From Luscinia megarhynchos (Eukaryota > Chordata > Aves > Passeriformes > Turdidae): DNA of 64,000 nucleotides. Below are positions 57,501 to 64,000 of this stretch, in pieces (position 1 is the stretch's first letter; each line of letters starts with the position of its first letter). The stretch spans positions 59,439,352-59,503,351 of the forward strand of contig JAPFBE010000003.1 in the NCBI GenBank assembly GCA_034336665.1. Reading direction: 5' to 3'. The notes under the pieces were generated by a model. That model did not search any database. It was given only the letters and a program-made list of their open reading frames with translations, and had not been told where the DNA came from. A program made the translations under genes and the position numbers.

Positions 57501-57981
57501 CAGAAACTCCACCTCAGCCATAAGTGTGTCAAACACCTCCAAAGAAATGTTACAGAAACTCCTCCAGTCCCAGGAAGCTAAGGGTCCTCTGTATTTGTTT
57601 GCATCATGGAAGCTGGAGGACGGCCCATCAGTCATGTCAAGAAGATCCATTAGGCTAATGAGGGTTAATTGATACAATAAATCTAATCTTATGTAGCAAC
57701 CTTTCATCATTCCTGACCTGAGAAAAGACCTGAGGTAGGTGGAGTAGTAGGGAAATACCTAAATGCTTAAATAAATATATAATTATTTCCATTTCCGCTA
57801 GTTTTCTTTTGTTGGAATTTCTTTTGATGCAAGCTGGGAAAGCCTAAGTGAGTAATGAACTGCTAGGTACCTTCTCTACACAGTATCGCTGAATTAATGC
57901 CCTGACATGATTCTGTGTTCAGGCTAGCAGCACTGTTCTTGACTTTTTGTTTGTTTTCCGTGTTTTGTTACTACCTGACAG
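54591..57981. other. Probable LACC1 first intron
   Basis: AT-rich, mostly featureless. A segment at 57430-57710 is open in several frames on both strands over about 240-270 bases with a coding-like look, but it matches no protein that I can name. Chance ORFs also occur at 55467-55866. Confidence 0.5.
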
Positions 57982-58009
57982 TTGGAGAAACCTTTAAATA
58001 TCCTGGAAG

Positions 58010-58577
58010 ATGGTGGAAGCAGTACTGATAGATCTGTTCAGCCTCCCAGCCAACTTGCAGAACAACATCCAAGGGTTACTGCACAACACTCTGGAAGCTA
58101 TTGAGAAACGCTCTTCCATGCATGCTCCGTGTGTTTATGTCATGTGTTGCCAGAGGCAGGGGAGTGAAAGGAAAGGTGAACAAGAGTTCTTGCTCCCAGC
58201 TCTGAGAAGTTTTCAGAGTCCGAATAGAAAACTGGAAGTGGTATGTGCTCAGACTACAGCTGCTGCTTTGTACACCATCAAGCAGAGACTGGATGAAAAA
58301 GACCTGAGCATCATTAAAGTTATTCTGCCTACCTTAAGAAAACACTTAATGAAAGTATATATAGACCATCTCTTTACAGCAGTCTACCAGTTTGACTTTG
58401 AGGATTTGCAAGTGGTATCTGACTGTGAAAACCTGCAAATATCTGAACATCAGAATGAAGGGCAAAAGCTTCCTTTACAGGACGTGGCACTCATCCGAAG
58501 TGAGATTCAGATGTACTTGGAAAGCCTGCCAAGCCTGAAAGGGGAGCTCACCATCCTCAGATCTTCCCTGATCCCAG
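58010..58577 (+). CDS. LACC1: LACC1 first coding exon (codons 1-189, phase 1 end)
   Basis: The exon proper starts at 57982 after acceptor ...ctacctgacag. The 28-base leader contains an in-frame stop. It begins [17 protein letters not shown] (human [17 protein letters not shown]) and ends [18 protein letters not shown] plus one base. Donor CCAG|GTAAAG. This is the least conserved part of the protein. Confidence 0.97.
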
Positions 58578-61417
58578 GTAAAGAGAGTTCCAGCTCTTAG
58601 TTTTTCCAGCTAATAGTTTTTACCGAGACTTACCAAGCATACTTCTTCAAGGGAATTGCAAAATAAGTGAGATTTGGAAACGCCTTCAGGCATCAAGTAA
58701 CTCTATATGATGTTGCAATAGTGTATAATGTATATAAGAGGAAGAAGTATCAATAGAAATAAAGCAAAAGGCTGGCAAGACTGTTCCAGGTCTGAGCATG
58801 ATTTGAGGAAAGTCCTGGGTTTAGTGAGGTCAGACCATAAAATCTCCTCCTGCCTGTGTGGGAATTACACACTTCAAGAGTTACCATCATAATTTGGAAA
58901 GGCAGGATAAGTGTTTCTGCTGGTCTGCAGCCCCAGACATGCCTGATGTTTCAGTGTCCCTGCTGTGGCATGATACGAGCAAGAAGGAAATTAGGAATCC
59001 TTAAATTTAAATGCCACAGCTAAATCTAAGGTAAAGCAACACTCTACTTGATTGGCTGATTCCAGGTCTCTTCAGTATAAACCCACATAGTAGCTGGTTT
59101 GATCTTGTTTTGAAAGCAATTGTTGTGTTTTCTTGCCTTGCCAGGTGATATTTTCTTACATGGGTTCACCACGAGGACAGGTGGGATCTCCTACATACCA
59201 ACTCTAAGCTCCTGCAATCTCTTCAGCAGCTCGAAGCGAAGGGACCCACAAGTTGTTGTTAAAGAAAATCTCCGCCGGCTAGCTAATGCTGCAGGATTTA
59301 ACCCGGAGGCTTTTCACAGAGTCAAGGTATCTTATAAAACAATGGATTCAAGTAAATGGCTCAGATATTCCTTCTTGTATCACTGGCTAAATGATGGGCA
59401 TTATTCTTATCTTTGTCAGCAAGAACCTGTGATAAGCAGGACAATTAAAACATTTATGCTGGCAGCTTATCTGGGGGAATAGCCATCCAAACTATCAGCC
59501 ATTTGTAACAATATGGAGAAGCAGCACTGATTCTTCTTCTGTGCTAATATTTAACTTACCCAGTAGTTCTACTTAACAAGTAGAATAATCAGATAAATGA
59601 TCAGAGCACTTTCTCCTAAAAGAAAAATTCACCATAGCTTCTATAGTGGTTTTCTACTGATACATCTTCATGGCATTTGAACAAGGGCTCACCTGATTTC
59701 CATGAGTAATTAGTTAGTGCAGAAGAGTGTTTCATGTAAAGAAAAAACCTTATACTAGTCAGAGCTGGGTTGTTTTGCAACCATATCACTGTCCATATTC
59801 TGGTTTTGTTTTGGCAGGTTGATCATGCTAATGCTGTGTGTATTATGGGAAAGACAGAGCCTGACAACTATGATGGAATAGTTACTAATCAGAAGGGTGT
59901 CACGCTGGCAGCTCCAGGTGCTGACTGCATACCCGTGCTGTTTGCTGATCCTGTCAGAAGAGCCTGTGGTGCTGCTCATTCTGGTAGGAGTTGCACTCCC
60001 TGTGCAATGCAGGGATTTCCTGGGACTCAAATCGAGATACAAGAACCCAAAACTGGGCTTTCTTATATCTATTCCAAACAGTGCCCAGGTGCAAACTTGG
60101 CTTCTGTCTATTCCAAAAACTATCTCTAGCTTGAGCCTGGGTTGCTTTTTTTTTTTCTAAAAAAACATTAAAACAAAATAATATTTTACCATATTATAAA
60201 AATATATTTCTGATGTATTTCTGTTATATTCTCACTAAATGTTTCAAGCACAGAGAAGCTGTGAGTTATGCTCTAATTGCTCAAATCAAGACACTTGGGA
60301 AAAAGAACTCTGGAATTCTAATCTAAAAACTTCTCTCTAGTTTCCATCTCCACAAAATTATATTAGAAAACTGATTGCTGATATTGTGTGTGTTTGAGGG
60401 GGAAGGGAGTTTTCTAAGCTAATTTATTATTAAAAAGAATTACTTAATTATAGGTGTAAATGTATCTCCCAATAATAATTGCATATATTTTTAAGTGCTA
60501 GAAAAATTAAATTAGAAATTAATTAGAAAATTAAAAAGAAAAAGTATACCAATTCTTTTTCAACCTCTAATTTGTCACAGGATGGAAGGGCACATTGTTA
60601 GGAGTGTCTATGGCCACAGTGAATGCTATGGTATCTGAATATGGCTGTAATGTGAAAGATATCCTTGTGGTGCTGGGCCCATCCGTGGGACCTTGCTGCT
60701 ATAAACTTCCTCACGAATCAGCAGAAGAATTTCACAGGATTGATCCAAAGTGTGTGAGACTATTTGACTCTGCAAGTCCTTATATTGATATCAGAAGAGC
60801 AACAAGGTAAGGCTCCTGAGGGAACAAAAGATTAATTGTACATTTATTACCAATAATTCATTAACAAGTATTATTTAGCACTAATATAGTGCTCAATAAA
60901 GTACTCTCTAGTTCTTTGCAGATCAAGAAAGGATACTTTTGAATGAATGGTATTTGCTCACTTTTGCTGGATTTCAGCTATTATTTTATTGTTTTACTGT
61001 TGTGTATTTTTAGTTTATGGATTATAGACAAAAGTACGAATATACTGTGATTTTATGAGTTGCAGGAAAGGAATTATTTTAGTCTAATAATTAAAAAAAG
61101 GTAAAAAAAAGCAAATGAAAGCTCCAATCACAATACAGGCACACTTTGTTCAGTTCTACTTGAGGTTCTGCCTTAATGATAGAGCCTTAGGGAATGTGAG
61201 GATGTACAAAAAATAATATTTTCTGTTTCTCTTTTTTTTCAGGATTCTTCTTGAGAGAGGTGGGATTCTTCCTGAGAACATCCAAGATGATTCTGTCACA
61301 GACCAGAACCAAAACATCACTTTCTGTACTGCATGCCACCCAGATAAATTTTACTCTCACTTTCGTGATGGCACTAACTTTGGGACGCAGATTGGCTTCA
61401 TATCAATCAAAGACTGA
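58010..61417 (+). CDS. LACC1: LACC1 (FAMIN), laccase/YfiH-domain purine nucleoside enzyme (5 coding exons, 438 aa)
   Basis: Coding exons 58010-58577, 59145-59326, 59818-59983, 60581-60806 and 61243-61417 total 1317 bases, giving 438 residues (human 430). The start is fixed by a strong context (A at -3, G at +4) and an in-frame TAA 15 bases upstream. Residues 1-190 are the variable N-terminal part. From about residue 193 ([16 protein letters not shown]) the multicopper-oxidase-like YfiH domain begins. Predicted metal/active-site residues H253, C287 (GADCIP) and H304 (AHSGWKG) are all present and align with human H250, C284 and H301. Also visible: [10 protein letters not shown], and CHPDKFYSH...GTQIGFISI at the C terminus. 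Known role: purine nucleoside handling (deaminase and phosphorylase activities) and reported citrulline-to-ornithine conversion, tuning macrophage metabolism. Loss of human C284 causes juvenile arthritis. No signal peptide. Confidence 0.97.
59145..59326 (+). CDS. LACC1: LACC1 second coding exon (codons 190-250)
   Basis: 182 bases, acceptor ...cttgccag, donor GTCAAG|GTATCT. It encodes [19 protein letters not shown] then [19 protein letters not shown], the entry to the laccase-like domain. The junction codon gives a Gly that I do not recall in the human protein (SLIPD there, SLIPGD here). Confidence 0.97.
59818..59983 (+). CDS. LACC1: LACC1 third coding exon (codons 251-305 plus one base)
   Basis: 166 bases, acceptor ...ttttggcag, donor TTCTG|GTAGGA. 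It carries all three predicted metal/active-site residues: H253 (VDHANAV), C287 (GADCIPVLF) and H304 (CGAAHSGWKG, completed by the next exon). V257 sits at the position of the human I254V variant. Confidence 0.97.
60581..60806 (+). CDS. LACC1: LACC1 fourth coding exon (codons 306-381)
   Basis: 226 bases, acceptor ...tttgtcacag, donor ACAAG|GTAAGG. It encodes [17 protein letters not shown], then [20 protein letters not shown] and DIRRAT. The LGPSVGPCC motif is a family hallmark. Confidence 0.97.
61243..61417 (+). CDS. LACC1: LACC1 last coding exon (codons 381-438 plus stop)
   Basis: The acceptor is ...cttttttttcag. It encodes [14 protein letters not shown], then [16 protein letters not shown] and ends [11 protein letters not shown] with TGA at 61415-61417. 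The conserved CHPDKF...SH...G.QIGFI tail shows the reading frame is intact to the end. Confidence 0.97.
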
Positions 61418-62185
61418 GACAGTATCTCTTACTGTAGAACAGGATTTAGGTAATAAGTCTGCTGAATTGTTGGGCATCCTGCTCTCCTCATAGAAGATTG
61501 CCTCCTTTCTTTCACAGACTTGCAGCAGGGAATCCATGGGTCGTGAGATTCTCCTGCTTGCTCCCCTTTCCTTGCCCTTCTGAAGCAAGAATATGTACCT
61601 GTGGTGTGGGACAACACTTCTTGTGTGAGACGGGGTGCAAAGGAAATAAGGACAACCCACACCAGTGGGAAAATCCTTCTACAAGATCCCAGATACAAGC
61701 TCCAAGTTTGTGGATCCTTCTTGACCAAATATTTTTCAGAAACCTCATTATCTTAAGGTGGTGGAAGCCCCAAAAATGCCAGTCTTCATTAGCTTCTGGT
61801 TGAGACTGCTGAATGACATGGATGATACAGGCAGGGAAGCTGATATTGCATGTTACCTGTTTGAGACTCTCAACTTTGATAGTTTCAGCTGAAGCCTTAC
61901 AAAAGTTTATGAGTGGGAATAATTTTCTTCTTTGGATTAGCTTAAAGAATTCCAAAATATTTACAGGACTTTTCCTATGGAAAATAACTTGAAAGTGAGA
62001 AGCAAGCAGGCTCCTTTGGGGCAAACATTGAAAATATATGAACTCTCATGATTCTGTAATTTTTAGTTGTGATGTGTAGGTTCATGTCTTCTTAGGATTT
62101 TTTTTCTTTAAACAGTGGTGCTTTGATAATGTCGTTGACACAGTCTCAACAATGCCAAGTTATTCAATAAATATCTAAAAAGTTA
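61418..62185 (+). other. LACC1: LACC1 3' UTR
   Basis: About 0.77 kb of non-coding sequence from the stop codon to shortly after the polyadenylation signal. A 170-codon antisense ORF (61512-62024) lies in it but has no recognisable domain. Confidence 0.75.
62166..62171 (+). terminator. LACC1: LACC1 polyadenylation signal AATAAA
   Basis: Canonical AATAAA in the context 'ttcaataaatatc', about 750 bases after the stop codon, the first clear canonical signal on this strand. Cleavage would be expected near 62185. Confidence 0.7.
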
Positions 62186-64000
62186 AGTGAATTTATCCTG
62201 AGTTGATTTTACTGTTCAGTAGTTGGACTTACACGTCTTACTAAGCAAATTCTAAGTGTGCACTGTTTTCTTTCGGCCATTTAAAAAAATGGCTCTAGAT
62301 TTTACAATAGACATGATGCTTTCTGACACGCAGACAGTGAGGGATTGCTAGCAGTAAAGCTGTGCTGATTGCGGCTTGCGGAGCTGCCAAGCACAAGCCT
62401 TGGGCCAGCGGCGTGCGTGGCGTACTCTGCATTTGGGGTTCTGCGAGCTTTCCCCGCTCTGATTGCTCTGCCCACTAGAGGTCAGTGCTCGCTCGCGCTG
62501 CTCAGACATCCTGGCGGCACGGACGGACGGACGGACGGACGGACGGACGGACGGACGGACGGACGGGGGTTCAAACCATGCGGTTTGCAAAGCACCGCAC
62601 TGCACACTGCTGCTACTCTTGCCTCAACACTCATCTGCCAAGTTATTCTAATATCTGTGCTCGAGGAGTAATCCGTTTTCATTTTGATTAGGAGCTGACT
62701 GAGTTAGACCTTTTCTTGTTTTCTAGAAGAACGGACATTTTTTAAAACTTCCTTTTACCTGTGAATGGTATTTCACAGAGAAGAACCTGGCTCTGTATTT
62801 TCTGACTGTACCCATCTACGAAAAAAAACATGCTTCTGCCCAACTATCTTGCTTCTTCAGAAATATTATTCTTCTGCTACTGTAGCCCTGCAGTCACAAT
62901 TTTCAGTTACCTTTTTAAAACCCCTCCATTGCTTTCTCCATTCAGCTGGCTTCAAACCAGAGGCTCAGGATCCAACAGGGGCAACACTCACACTGCTCAG
63001 TTTAGAGCTGCCAAGCACATTGCTGCACACCAGCTAATGGTGTGTATGGCATGTATTACGTGTATTATTGACTTGTTCTAAATATAGGATAGTATAATTA
63101 TATGGACACTGACAGGCTTATCTTGCTGCACTGGCTAAAAACACCAACCTAGCAGCCTACCTTCACCTTTTAGTTCTGTCCCTTTGCCCTGATTTCTGTA
63201 CCACTTCATGGACACTGATTGACAGAGCAGTGGGGTGAGTAAGCTGTAGCTATTCTTGAAGCTATAGGGACAGAGTAGCACTACATAGCTTTCAGTCCCT
63301 GCACCTAAAGCTCAGCCAAAGCTTGTCTGTCAGTGGTGCCCTTCACCTAACCCTCTTCCCTTGTGTATCAAGGGTATGCCATCAAAAACAGCTGAGTTAC
63401 TTGGTTCTGCAAGGTACCTGACAGATGAAGCATCATAGGGGCCCATGTCCCTGCTGTTATCCCATCTCACCTCAAAGATGGTTTTAAATTAATTCATTTA
63501 TCCTTGCAGTAAGTAGTAAGACCTTGCAGTTGTGCTACTTACCACAGTTCAAATTCTCAACAATGTATTAGGTCACATTAACATGATACTGATAGTGAGC
63601 CCTGTCTTGTTCTCACCTGCTCAAGGATTACAGTAGAGATTTTGTGTTTAGAAAAAAACATTTACAGGTCATGGTAGGGCTGTGCAAGCTGGAGAGAATA
63701 TCAGAATGAGCAAAAACACCAAAGGCTTCACCTCTTGGAAGACAAATCATTACCACAATTGTATTTTTTTCTTTTACACGAATTTATATTACATGATTGT
63801 AAACCTTTCAAGACAGGAAACAATCTTTTACACATGGATTACTGAGGTGGAAAACTCCATGACTGATAAGAAAATATTGTAAGGTTTACTCTCAAATCAG
63901 GCCAGACTTTGAATCATAGCTTCTTTCAAAAGCCCTTGCTACGAAGGCATTGTGATCGTGGTATTAAAAAAAAAGTTTGGAGAAAAGGCATGATAAGAAG
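62186..64000. other. Intergenic region downstream of LACC1
   Basis: No coding exon recognised. A small GC-enriched patch at about 62350-62570 ends in an (ACGG)12 microsatellite. The rest is AT-rich with chance ORFs below 100 codons. Confidence 0.5.
62519..62566. repeat. (ACGG)12 tetranucleotide microsatellite
   Basis: Twelve perfect ACGG units, followed by GGG. The CpG-containing unit is rare among vertebrate microsatellites. Translated in different frames it yields spurious TDGR and SVRP repeat peptides. Confidence 0.97.

Noticed and set aside
61512..62024. A 170-codon antisense ORF in the LACC1 3' UTR
   Set aside because: No recognisable domain. The sense strand is clearly the LACC1 3' UTR with a poly(A) signal.
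62348..62691. Proteins with SVRP or TDGR repeats
   Set aside because: Direct translation of the (ACGG)12 microsatellite.

Overview
The window looks like nuclear DNA from a bird, most likely a passerine. It has AT-rich non-coding DNA, CR1 LINE tails of the avian type (at 1-1080, 4842-5027, 40238-41060, 47391-47845 and 51237-51283), GC-rich promoter islands, and spliced vertebrate genes with compact introns. The best lineage marker is a tRNA-Ile-derived SINE fused to a CR1 tail at 32349-32476. That architecture is TguSINE1, a family known from passerines.

Two protein-coding genes could be assembled exon by exon. CCDC122 is on the minus strand: four coding exons between 52412 and 45623, all junctions in phase 0, 264 residues. 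LACC1 (FAMIN) is on the plus strand: five coding exons between 58010 and 61417, 438 residues, with its own in-frame upstream stop and a polyadenylation signal at 62166. The two are head to head, each with a GC-rich segment at its 5' side (52.69-53.01 kb and 54.33-54.59 kb). The ORF-rich look of those GC segments is compositional.

Layout. 1-22.25 kb: AT-rich, no supported coding exon, CR1 pieces and low-complexity tracts. 22.27-23.48 kb: a strong CpG island with a good minus-strand splice donor (exon end at 22666). By synteny with human 13q14 (ENOX1, CCDC122, LACC1 in that order and orientation) this is probably the ENOX1 promoter and first non-coding exon, so 1-22 kb would be ENOX1 intron 1. 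23.5-45.6 kb: intergenic, with the SINE, a long CR1, a promoter-like patch near 26.05 kb and a CpG cluster near 28.2 kb. 45.6-53.0 kb: CCDC122. 53.0-58.0 kb: shared divergent promoter region and LACC1 5' UTR intron(s). 58.0-62.2 kb: LACC1. 62.2-64 kb: intergenic, with a GC patch and an (ACGG)12 microsatellite.

LACC1 is an enzyme of immunometabolism in macrophages. CCDC122 is a small coiled-coil protein of unknown function. Their linkage is ancient in vertebrates, and the locus is known from human leprosy and Crohn's disease association studies. I found no CRISPR array, tRNA or rRNA gene, intact transposon, endogenous retrovirus or bacterial-type system. The most useful observations are fine-scale: a valine in bird LACC1 at the site of the human I254V polymorphism, a pentanucleotide microsatellite serving as the polypyrimidine tract of the last CCDC122 exon, and a few unexplained conserved-looking or repeated segments.
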